Positions 1 to 8,077 of a stretch of 11,217 nucleotides of DNA are shown here, in pieces. Both the position numbers and the translations under genes were made by a program. The stretch lies in NCBI GenBank assembly GCA_003024985.2, contig PXIH01S0007567.1. One strand, written 5' to 3'. Each line of letters opens with the position of its first letter. Position 1 is the stretch's first letter. The notes under the pieces are model-generated. The model made no database searches, had not been told where the DNA came from, and saw only the letters and a program-made list of their open reading frames with translations. This stretch comes from Euperipatoides rowelli (taxonomy: Eukaryota > Onychophora > Udeonychophora > Euonychophora > Peripatopsidae).

Positions 1-1473
1 ACATTAAATTAATAAGTAAAAAAAAAATTATAAGTTTTTTGTACATCATTCTGCACATCTTAATTACATCAAAGTCACACCCAAATTGTTACATGTAATG
101 TCACTGAGGCCTTCTAACTAGCTCCCAAACTACCAGCCGATTTGACGTCATGTTTGGGTACTACAGATTGGCAACAATAAAAAAAATTAAAACATTCCAA
201 AAGAAATTCAAAGTATTTGGTGTTCACATCAAGAAGACATCACTTCAAGATTATATTAGGCTCAAGTGACGAAAGACCATAAAGGCAGAGCACTTCAAGA
301 ATATTCGTAACTGATATCATCATCCACCTTCGGGAATATTAGCGACATATCATCATCATTGAACATGCAAATGGCCGTACCCCTTTTCGACAGGGTCCAC
401 TTTAACCTTCGAGAAACTATGGAATGTTCAACTGCAATGCATTGTGGGATAAATTAGAATGTATTATGAGTAAAATTACTATGTAAATGTGGGTAAAACC
501 AGTGTTATTGCAATGCATTGAGGGTTCTCAATTCTGATTGGTGATCCAGAAACATCCTTTTCTTACTACTGCCAAATTAAAATTTTCTACAATTTATAAT
601 ATTTTGTTGAAGATTGGAATTTGTTCTAATAAAACAAAATTTGACCTGGCAGATACAGATATTCATATATTGGTTGACCTTGCCAAAAGAAATAATGTAT
701 TGGAATAAAAAAAAAATCCTTATACATGGCCTCAATCTATTTTTCTTCTTAATACAATAAAAAAGTTTAAATGTTATAATACTAATATGAAAAAAAATTG
801 GAAAATGCCAAACAATTTATATAAATACTTTCATACTAGATTTCAGATATTTCATGTCTGGAGTATTGGGGAACAGTCAAAAATTTATAAATTGTGTCTT
901 CATTCTATAGTCATCTGTATAGTATACAATATAAAATAATAATAATAAAATTAATGCATAATTCCCTATTGCTCTTCATTTTCTTCAGTGAATTAATTGT
1001 TCAGTAAACAAAATTAAAAAAAAAAAATTGATAAATTTTAAATAATGCAGTACTATATAAGAATTTGAAAATTCTAACTTAATTTGTGGCTAGCATTTAT
1101 TCTCTGTATCTAACTTTAGTAGTGTCCTTAAAAATTCATTTAAAATATTTGGATGGGGAGAGGGGATTAACTCTTTCAATAGGGTAATATATTTTTTTTA
1201 GGATTTTTCAAGTGATTCTGAAATTTGACTTTCAGGTGGTCTAATATATACAGTAAGTTCTAAAATATTTAGGTATAAAACTCTTAATTTTTCCCCTCAC
1301 TGAGGAACAAGCCATTTACATAGCAAATGAGTTTCAAAAGAATCATCAACTTATTATTATTATTATTACCAATTTATTTATTTACTAGAAACTACAGAAT
1401 ACATGAAAATTAAGCATAAAGCCCACAAGCGGATTATATGCTTATTACAGAAAATAGGTAAATAAATTACAAT
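1..1473. other. AT-rich non-coding DNA with short simple repeats
   Basis: No reading frame in this stretch resembles a known protein, and no RNA gene is recognisable. It is rich in A and T runs. Small features visible by eye are a 12-base direct repeat, TGCAATGCATTG, at 433-444 and 509-520; a short AAT microsatellite at 935-946; a TTA microsatellite at 1351-1368; and an 8-base inverted repeat, TAAGCATA at 1411-1418 pairing with TATGCTTA at 1437-1444, just upstream of the polymerase remnant. The N-terminal exonuclease part of that polymerase would be expected here, but I cannot find it in any frame, so the element's left side is deleted or decayed past recognition. Confidence 0.6.
1351..1368. 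repeat. TTA trinucleotide microsatellite
   Basis: Six consecutive TTA units. It is simple-sequence DNA with no coding context and lies about 100 bases upstream of the polymerase remnant. Confidence 0.85.
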
Positions 1474-3055
1474 ATGCGGAGGAAGGGTTGTTTTCCAAAT
1501 GATTACATAAATGGATTTGACAAATTAGATGAATCTTTTTTACCTAGTAAAAAAGATTTCTATCCCAAATTGTATAATTCCCCCATCTCTGATGCTGATT
1601 ACGATCTTGCAAAAGAGGTGTGGAAAGTATTCAATTGTCGTAGACTTGGACAGTATTCAGATTTATATTTAAAATCTGATTGTTATCTATTGCGTGGTAT
1701 CATGGAAACATTCTGTAGCACTTCACATGATAATTATGGCCTGGATCCCCAACATTATTTTACCGCCCCTTCCTTTTCCTCATCAGCTATGTTAAAATTC
1801 TCAAAAGTCTGTCTATTGTTGACAGACTATGAGATGATTCTATTTATCTAACAATGCATTCGAGGAGCTGTTAGTCAAGTAAGTCATCGGTATGCGGAAG
1901 CTAATACTCCATCTACTGATACTTGCGATTCAACTGCACCCCTGTCACATATCTTGCTGTTAGATATAAATAATCTATGTGGCTAAGGGATGTGTGAATA
2001 CTTGCCAATAGATGGCTTCACATGGTTGACACAGGACCAATGTCATAATTTAGTTGTGAATGCTATTGATGATAAATCAAACTATGGCTATATTTTAGAA
2101 GTAAATTTGAATTATCCTTAACATTTGCATGATATGCTTAATGATTTCCTATTAGCCCCCAGAAACATACTATTCCAACAGAGTGGGTCTCTGCATTTAT
2201 TTCCGACACTTTTAAACCTTCTTCTCCAAAACCTCTAACTACTCTTCTTCCTAAAACCCACTATATAATCCACTACAAAACTCTTAAACTTTATTTTTTA
2301 CTCGGTATGGAATTGGTATGCATACATCGAGGGTTAATGTTTAATCAGTCTCCATGGTTAGCACCTTATGTTGAATATAACACCAATTTGAGACAAACTA
2401 CCAAAAATACTTTTGGTAAACAGTTTTACAAATTGATGGTGAAAACTATGGATAATTGTCGCCTTTAAAAGTGAATCATTTTCTGTCAATCTTGGAAGAA
2501 GGCTCATAAATTTATTGCAAAGCCTGTTTTCAGGGAGACTAAAGTTTTTTCTGAAAATTTGATTGCTGTTCATTTGTACAAGGAAAATATCATATTTGAC
2601 CTACCCATTTATTTGGGGATGCCTATTTTGGATTTGCAAAAACGTGTTTATAATTTTCATTATAATGTAATGCTTGCCAAATATCAAAATGATATTACCT
2701 ATGTTATACAGTTACATAACTTTTATGAAGATTTGATAGATCAAAATTTTTAAAAAAATTTCGATCTTTCAAATTAGCCAAAATCTCATCCATTAGCTTT
2801 TCAATCCAATAAAATGGTTGTGGGTAAGGTGAAAGATGAGTGTGCAGGAAAACTCATTACTCATTTTGTTGGTTTGAGTAGCAAGATGTATTCATATTTG
2901 ATGCAAAGTCAAGAAAAAAACAATCAGACTTATAACATCTCAACCATAACCACCATAAAAAAGGCATTATGTCCATTAGCTAATAAAAAATAATTTTATC
3001 TGAAGATGGCATAACTTGTCTTTCTTATGGTCATATAAACATTAATGAATTATGA
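1474..3055 (+). pseudogene. Protein-primed family-B DNA polymerase, broken (Polinton type)
   Basis: This is the remnant of the polymerase that copies Polinton/adintovirus DNA from a terminal-protein primer. Frame 1 is readable from 1474 to about 2165, with in-frame stops at 1849, 1984 and 2119. The reading then moves to frame 3 up to 2993, with stops at 2466, 2472, 2751 and 2775, and ends in frame 2 at the stop 3053-3055. Diagnostic blocks are KGCFPNDYI near the start, LYLKSDCYLL, NYGLDPQHYF and LLTDYEM; DINNLCG (Asp at 1963), which is polymerase motif A; FNQSPWLAPYV; ENLIAVH; GKVKDECAGK; and a C-terminal DGITCLSYGH. The upstream exonuclease half is missing. The motif B area (2430-2456) reads KLMVKTMDN without the usual N-x-x-F/Y-G core. 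The DTD of motif C is absent, its place taken by KYQNDITYVIQ (2679-2711). It is dead as an enzyme; the family assignment rests on motif recognition only. Confidence 0.85.
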
Positions 3056-3057
3056 AA

Positions 3058-3081
3058 CAGTTTTTTTAATTAAAAAAACTG
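3058..3081. repeat. Perfect 24-bp palindrome after the polymerase stop
   Basis: The sequence is CAG, seven T, AATT, seven A, CTG, and is identical to its reverse complement over all 24 bases. It begins two bases after the polymerase stop codon (3053-3055). It could form a cruciform or an RNA hairpin at the end of the gene, for example a transcription stop or 3'-end signal. It could also be chance in AT-rich DNA, although the matching CAG and CTG ends make this less likely. No function is shown. Confidence 0.6.
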
Positions 3082-3849
3082 ACCCTATTATGACATCTCA
3101 TCTCCACATACAGAATGATACCTATTTTTAACTCAAGCAAGCTTTATTTTTTATTTTTATGTACTTTTGTATGTGGAAGAGACTTATTTTTTTTAATCAT
3201 AATTCATTCAATTTTATGGCACTATGCATTTCTTGTATTTCTTTTTTAATTGAATTTTTTTTATATAAAATGTGTGATTTAATTTTTTAAAGGGACTTGT
3301 GTCCTAGAGTTAACCTACAATGGCCTAAAACTCCTAAAACTGCTTAACACTGTAGGTGGGCATGTCAAGTACTTTTTATGGCAAATTTTAATGGAGGCCT
3401 GTGACAGGGGTAGTTTTAGGTTGGCCCACTCTGTTTTAAATAATCACCCACATGAATAAATTTAAAATTATATAAAACTAAAAAGTTCATAGACCAAACT
3501 TTTTTTTAAACATAAGATGTTTTTTATATTTAAGAATTTTTTAATTGAAACTTTTTTTATAGATAATAGTTTTGTCATTCTCTATTTCTATATTGTTTCC
3601 TTACAATAAATGTAATCTATTTTTTTCTTTTGTTCAAAACATTTTTTTAAATTTTTATTTTTTTTCAACATGTTACTTTTATTAATTTTTTCTACATGTT
3701 AACTTTTTTTGTTAAATATTTTTTTTTCTATTACATATCATCATCATCATCAAAATCATCACATAAAACCCATATTAGAATTGAATTTAAGTTTTGGTAG
3801 ATAATCTTTAACATTTCATTTTAAAGTTCATTTTAATCGAGAGTGTTGA
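3082..3849. other. T-rich spacer between polymerase and ATPase remnants
   Basis: No coding sequence is recognisable in either strand. Much of it is T-rich on the + strand (about 3140-3300 and 3440-3735), with an imperfect repeated ACATGTTAACTTTT-like unit near 3668-3710 and five TCA units at 3738-3752. A 10-base inverted repeat joins TCCACATACA (3103-3112) to TGTATGTGGA (3168-3177). A less AT-biased island at about 3293-3435 holds a tandem pair of CCTAAAACT (3324-3332, 3333-3341) with an inverted copy AGTTTTAGG at 3412-3420, and ACCTACA (3313-3319) facing TGTAGGT (3351-3357). The island may be a piece of a short interspersed repeat, but I cannot name it. Confidence 0.55.
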
Positions 3850-4512
3850 TACTATAACACAAATATTTTTATTCATCCATTCACTTGTTTAATGAGTGGG
3901 AGTACAGGAAGTGGGAATATATTTTTTATTAAAAAACGTATTTTATCAGAATTTATTGTACCACCACCAGAAAAAAATATAATTTGTTATGCTCAATTTC
4001 AAACTCTTTACAATGAACTTGCACATTTACCAAAACTTAAATTCATTAAAGGCATACCTGGAGAGCTTATTGATAATCGTGAACATTTTTCTGAACCTCA
4101 CTTAATCATACTAGATGATTTAATTGATTGTTGTACTAAAGATAATCATATTACAACATTGTTCACTTAGAAGGAGCCACCACCACAATCAAAGTGTTAT
4201 ACTTATTACTCAAAATCTTTACTTTAAATTTTGAGAACTATTAGTTTAAATTCTCATTATATAATTTTATTTAAAAATCCTAGAGACGAAAAGCAAATAT
4301 TAACTTTTGCTTCTCAAATCAGACCGGTGGATGTAAAGTATGTCAAAGATCCATATGAGGATGCTATTTCTAAACGCTTCGGGTACTTAATGATCAATTT
4401 AGCAACTACAACATCAGAATTGTTTCAGATTCAGTCAGGAGTACTTCCAGTTGAAAATCCAGTCATATATTTGAGCAAGCAATGGATCATCAAAAACAAT
4501 TGCATTATTTGA
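3850..4512 (+). pseudogene. Packaging-type ATPase (FtsK/HerA, A32-like), broken
   Basis: This is the remnant of the Polinton/adintovirus ATPase thought to pump DNA into capsids. Homology starts upstream of the first ATG (3892): frame 1 is open from 3850 and reads HPFTCLMSGSTGSG into the Walker A loop. That loop is damaged: GSTGSGNI replaces the expected G-K-T/S end, so the nucleotide-binding lysine is lost. Walker B is intact as LIILDDLID (about 4105-4130). After the stop at 4168-4170 the reading shifts to frame 2 for 4178-4231 (HHHNQSVILITQN, a conserved Q-N strand), then returns to frame 1 at 4231 with RTISLNSHYIILFKNPRD and a tail ending at 4512. Frame 1 itself has stops at 4168 and 4225. 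The pattern is paired indels in one gene, not two genes. The ATPase call is firm; the exact subfamily is inferred from motif spacing and from the polymerase upstream. Confidence 0.78.
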
Positions 4513-4712
4513 AATTACTTAGTAGAGTAAAAGGACAACACTACAAAAGATTGATAGAAACCGCTCCTTTGGATTTGATAAAAATCATCAGTGAACTCAC
4601 TCTTAATGTCATACGAGGAAATTTAAAATTATCACCACAAAAAGTCAAATATTTACAAAGGCATAAAAAGACATTACTTCTACTATCTCAGAAAAAAGTG
4701 CTTTTAAAATAG
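4482..4712 (+). CDS. Small basic Polinton/adintovirus-associated protein
   Basis: This is an uninterrupted 76-residue frame starting at ATG 4482 and overlapping the last 31 bases of the ATPase remnant in another frame, as is common for packed virus-like genes. The product is lysine-rich, with a helical look: LHYLKLLSRVKGQHYKR, then LDLIKIISELTLNVIRGN, then KYLQRHKKTLLLLSQKK. Its layout (an N-terminal helix, a conserved leucine-rich middle with an N-x-x-x-GN turn, and a basic tail) resembles small ORFs that I associate with the ATPase of Polintons and adintoviruses, possibly a core or capsid-associated DNA-binding protein; this is recalled from family resemblance, not demonstrated. The stop at 4710-4712 probably cuts it before the hydrophobic C-terminal segment such proteins usually carry. 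It may be a remnant that has simply escaped stops, since its neighbours are dead. Confidence 0.5.
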   Translation: MDHQKQLHYLKLLSRVKGQHYKRLIETAPLDLIKIISELTLNVIRGNLKLSPQKVKYLQRHKKTLLLLSQKKVLLK

Positions 4713-5176
4713 GCTTGCCAAACCGTATTTTTAATGGAATCGAGTACTCCCTTTTACCCCTTTTTGCATCCGAGTAAAAACCGAATCTACAATTAAAAAA
4801 AAAATTTAAAAATTGGCTAGTTAATTTGTATCTATGTTTGTAATATTAAAATACAAATAATTGAAAAAAAAATCATTAAGTACCAACAATGAAAATTTCA
4901 TCTAGAATTATTATATCCGCTAAAATGTTATAGAAAATAAGTTTTCTTGAAAAAAAATACAATAATTGCATCTAAAACTATTCCAATTCTCTGTATTCTA
5001 ACGTAAATTATATAAATTTAATCTGTCAGTAGAAAAAAAACATAAGCTAGGCTTATTAAAACAAAAATTAACTATGGTCAGTTTTTATATTTCATATAAC
5101 AGCTGTTGTGATTGACAAACAAACAAGAGTGACTGAGAGGTTTCAGGTAGTAATTGTGACCTTTGTTTTATGACAC
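4713..5176. other. AT-rich non-coding DNA downstream of the Polinton remnant
   Basis: Just after the small basic ORF, one frame reads MESSTPFYPFLHPS from ATG 4734 before a stop. It could be the start of another element gene, but I do not recognise it. From about 4790 on the DNA is A/T runs with no open frame of note in either strand. No protease, capsid gene, tRNA or inverted terminal repeat is visible, so the right edge of the Polinton remnant cannot be placed. Confidence 0.5.
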
Positions 5177-5487
5177 GGCCAGATGACATTTTAGTAACGG
5201 GATGAATAATCCACATTTGTAGTCATGTGATCAAATGAATAGCTGCCTTAATTTTTATTTTATTTACAGTCCTAACCTTACCATAACTCTGAACCCTAAC
5301 TTCAACTATGTAAACCCATTTTGTCCCAACCCTATGATAATCTAGAGGTGAAATAATCCTTTTTTTGATTGATTTTGAGGAGTTACCAAGCCCTACCATA
5401 ATGAGGAAAATACTATACATGCACAGATGTCAAAAACACAGTAAAAATGTGGATTATTTAGACAGTTTCTAGACACTTCTCATGGCC
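5177..5487. mobile_element. Candidate MITE with imperfect terminal inverted repeats
   Basis: The inverted repeat has a perfect 14-base core, AATAATCCACATTT at 5205-5218 and its reverse complement at 5445-5458. The outer arms are weaker: GGCCA at 5177-5181 faces TGGCC at 5483-5487, with roughly half of the bases between the arm ends and the core matching by hand alignment. The resulting unit of about 311 bp has no coding capacity. Its centre carries degenerate CCCTAACC-like units (about 5268-5330) of the kind seen in many animal repeats. The size, lack of genes and paired ends suggest a non-autonomous DNA transposon. I cannot find a clear target-site duplication and do not recognise the superfamily; an accidental inverted repeat is the alternative. 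Confidence 0.45.
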
Positions 5488-5592
5488 AGCCACTGAAAAA
5501 TGATGTTCACTTGCCACTGATGTAGCCACCACACATAAGTATTTTTTAGCAATTTGAGAAATTCTAGGGATAAGATCACAATTCAAAGCAAT

Positions 5593-5611
5593 GAGAGAGA
5601 GAGAGAGAGAG
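5593..5611. repeat. GA dinucleotide microsatellite
   Basis: Nine GA units plus a final G. It is simple-sequence DNA with no gene near it. Confidence 0.95.
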
Positions 5612-6121
5612 CATGCTGATTACAAAAATTAAAGTTCAAATCATTATCATTTTTAAAAACAAATTTTATTCAAAATATATAGGAGGCAGCTAGGCAAAAC
5701 AATGCATGAACAGAACCGATGGTATTAAAGTTTTTAAATTACCATGGTGATTTCATTAAAAATAACAAGATAACATAATTAATATTATGCTAATTGAATC
5801 ACTTTAATTATTATAAATAATTGATGAGGCGAACCATTTCCAACTCGACAAAGCCATGTTAGTCTAATATCGGACATAAGGGGATAAAAATTTGGCTAGG
5901 CGTCAGGATTTTAGAGCTTATTACATACAATCTTCTGAGAATAGAATTTAAAATTAGTTATTCTTGTATTATATTATATAAGAATAATTAAAAGGATTCT
6001 TCAGGTCCAAATCTGAAGTGGCGTCCGCTATAGAAGACGAATCTTAAATCTACGTTATACTAAAATTTTCTAGATGCCATGTTTACAAAGTTTAGTATAG
6101 GTCCGCAGTGAATAATATGTT
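5612..6121. other. Non-coding leader region of the gypsy element; LTR edge uncertain
   Basis: No coding sequence is seen. The 5' LTR of the downstream retroelement should lie here, probably ending near 6018, but with no 3' LTR in the window its limits cannot be fixed. A TG at 5822 is one possible left end. An 8-base inverted repeat, TTATTCTT (5958-5965) with AAGAATAA (5980-5987), could form a hairpin. A second, CTTCAG (5999-6004) with CTGAAG (6013-6018), abuts the possible primer-binding site. From 6027 to 6121 is presumably untranslated leader. Confidence 0.4.
6019..6030 (+). promoter_or_regulatory. Possible retroelement primer-binding site
   Basis: TGGCGTCC at 6019-6026 begins with TGG, as required to pair with the CCA end of a tRNA. 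Its first eight bases match the 3' end of animal tRNA-Asn as I recall it, but the match fails after that. It sits about 310 bases upstream of the gag start, a reasonable distance, directly after a short hairpin. Without a second LTR to fix the boundary this is tentative. Confidence 0.3.
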
Positions 6122-6312
6122 CATTTCAGTACGAGGTCTCGCACATACTTTATTATTGAATTTTTTTTTTAGAAAAGATATATTTGATTCATAAATAGAT
6201 AAAACTTTATTTATTTNCATTTCAGTACGAGGTCTCGCACATACTTTATTATTGAATTTTTTTTTTAGAAAAGATATATTTGATTCATAAATAGATAAAA
6301 CTTTATTTATTT
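6122..6312. repeat. Exact 95-bp direct repeat around a single N
   Basis: Bases 6122-6216 and 6218-6312 are identical over all 95 positions, including a run of ten T, and only the N at 6217 separates them. Identity through a homopolymer, with one ambiguous base between, is the signature of two contig ends that overlap but were joined with a placeholder instead of merged. The duplication is therefore most likely an assembly artefact in the leader of the retroelement, although a true recent tandem duplication is not excluded. Confidence 0.9.
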
Positions 6313-6336
6313 ATAATAATTTTTGTGAATGTAATT

Positions 6337-7625
6337 ATGTCCAATGACAGTTGTAGTCAAGAAGTAGTCTTCAAGTCCCAAGACGTATTCACTAGCACCA
6401 TGGTAGAAGATCCAGATGAAACAGCAGCAACCAGAATGAATGAGGAATTAGGTCAGAAAGATAATTTAATAAAGGCATTAAGGGAAGAGTTGGCAAGACT
6501 GCAAAATGGCGTTTCTTAGGAAAGCTTTAGACGTATTGCGAGCAGAAATTGCTAAAACTATACAAGCGCAAAGCCTAGGCCTACCTCAAACGCAAGTTAA
6601 TAACCCGCATTTGCGAGTATCGACATGCAACAAATGTTAACCTCCACTCCTACCAATTCCTTTAAGTCTCCAAGCCCAGAAACACATAACGTTAAGGAGG
6701 ATTGCCCATCTAACAAAAGTTATGAGCACAAACCCCCTACCCCTAATGGCTGTGGCCATAACCCCAACTCGATGCAAGTAGTATGCCAGTTACCTGACGG
6801 ATGGAATACACATGGTGGCCATAATGACTTGTCCGAGCTTGCCACATTCCAGTTACTGGAAGGTGACGTCTTTGGCATTGAAAGATTTATAATGGAAATT
6901 AGGGCCTTAAAATCACAATACAATTGGCCCAAAGCCAAAGCACGATCTATATTAGAAAAAAGAATTGTAGGCAAGGCTAAAGCCATGTATATGACTGGAT
7001 TAGGAAACCAGAACTTTTTACTATTGAAGAACGTTTACAGGACTTACGAGACTTATTCTCGCTCCAAATAGACAAGGAGCAAACAAGGAAACTATTTGAC
7101 ACTTGTGCACAAGCCCATGATGAAACTACAGTAGGCTATCGCTTACGTTTATTCACATTAGCTGAGCCCTTAAGACCAGCACCTGGCATATCCTTAGTAG
7201 ATTATCACAAAATGATTTTAGAAAAATATAAAGATGGGATAAAATCAGACTTATCAATTGAATTAATTAGAAAGGGTGACATGAGTTTAAAAGAAAGCAT
7301 AAAATACGTGGAGGAAATTGAAAGAAAATTTAAAATACATGAGGCAAAACTACGAACTTATAGTACTTTAACTGTAGGCCCTCAAAATGTAAACGATTCT
7401 AGCTTCACAGCACAGCTAAATGCACTAAAATTAGAGGTAGCAGAACTAACTAAACTAAATAAACAAATATTAGAGAGAGAAAGAGAAAGGAGGCAGATTA
7501 TTTGTGACTTTTGTAAAAGGACAAGTCACTTAGAACAAAAATGCCACCAAAAGTCGACTTCGGTAAACATGAACCCGATGTCGACTAACAACACTGCTTC
7601 GTTAAGCCCCAACCCGCTGCATTAA
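6337..7625 (+). pseudogene. gag: gag polyprotein of gypsy element, frameshifted
   Basis: Gag builds the virus-like particle and binds the RNA. The likely start is ATG 6337 (MSNDSCSQ). A heptad-like coiled coil rich in E, K and L follows at about 6436-6507. The reading moves from frame 1 (to 6519) to frame 2 (6506-6640), back to frame 1 (6625-7071), then to frame 3 (about 7015-7625), so at least three indels are present; the last falls in a T run near 7015. After a Pro/Asn-rich linker comes a capsid-like region with FGIERFIMEI and AMYMTGLGNQNF, then LFSLQIDKEQ, LAEPLRPAP and KYKDGIKSDL, a second coiled coil, and a CCHC zinc knuckle C-x2-C-x4-H-x4-C at 7503-7544 (CDFCKRTSHLEQKC). The knuckle is intact. 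The same blocks recur in the - strand gag at the right end of the window. Confidence 0.82.
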
Positions 7626-8077
7626 TAGGATCCGTGAATGCTGGCGCTGTCAATCTCAACAAATTAATCAATTCCCTGAGTTCCATACCTCCCAAGCCTC
7701 TAGAAACAAAACCCACTAAATTAGTAAAAGCTAACCCAAAAGACTGGAAAGTAGCCAATAAAAAGAAAAACAATAAACAAACAAGATCAAAAGCGCAAGT
7801 ACTAAGCCCTGAACATATGGACAAAAATAGAACAATATAAAAAAAAATAATTCACCCACCTGAATATAGTACGCCAAATCTATGGGAAATCTTAAAAGAA
7901 GATAATCCGGTAGATAAATGCAAACAAAATAATCCAGAAAGATATCGCGATAAAACTACTCTAAGCAATAGTAGCATTGACGTAATAAAACGAGACAAAA
8001 TGGCACAGGGTGAATCTGGCAGATCGGCCCTAATTAGATGAAAATCAGATAAATAAACCAAAGACAAAACGACTACG
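7589..8077 (+). pseudogene. gag-pol linker upstream of protease
   Basis: Frame 2 opens after a stop at 7586-7588 and reads on past the gag stop (7623-7625), a -1 relation to the gag frame. It continues in the same frame to the protease, broken by stops at 7838, 8039 and 8054. The product is hydrophilic and rich in K, N and P, with blocks such as INSLSSIPPKP and HPPEYSTPNLWEIL. It has no domain that I recognise and is best read as the variable N-terminal part of pol. The single frame through to the protease supports this. Confidence 0.55.

Larger units (their letters stand above)
1474..4712 (+). mobile_element. Polinton/Maverick (adintovirus-like) element remnant
   Basis: Three + strand coding remnants in a row fit one large DNA transposon of the Polinton/Maverick or adintovirus type: a protein-primed family-B DNA polymerase, an FtsK/HerA-superfamily packaging ATPase, and a small basic ORF overlapping the ATPase tail. 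Established knowledge: such elements are 15-25 kb, self-synthesising and virus-like, and also encode a retroviral-type integrase, a cysteine protease and two capsid proteins. None of those four is visible here, nor are the terminal inverted repeats or 6-bp target duplications. The extent given therefore covers only the recognisable coding part. The large T-rich gap between polymerase and ATPase may be element DNA or later insertion. Confidence 0.72.

Noticed and set aside
2358-2573. Open frame of 71 codons on the - strand
   Set aside because: It is antisense to the polymerase remnant, whose motifs are clear on the + strand. The product has no recognisable feature.
5268-5330. CCCTAACC-like units suggesting an interstitial telomere repeat
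   Set aside because: The units are irregular and few, with no run of the exact hexamer. They fit the interior of a dispersed repeat better.
5223-5420. Open frame of 65 codons on the - strand
   Set aside because: It lies inside the candidate inverted-repeat element and spans the degenerate CCCTAACC-like units; it looks like repeat DNA, not a protein.
5822-6018. TG at 5822 to about 6018 as a defined 5' LTR
   Set aside because: No second LTR is present in the window for comparison, and the end before the possible primer site is not CA. The left limit is a guess, so no LTR is annotated.
6720-6986. Open frame of 88 codons on the - strand
   Set aside because: It is antisense to gag capsid blocks that match the second gag copy in the sense direction.
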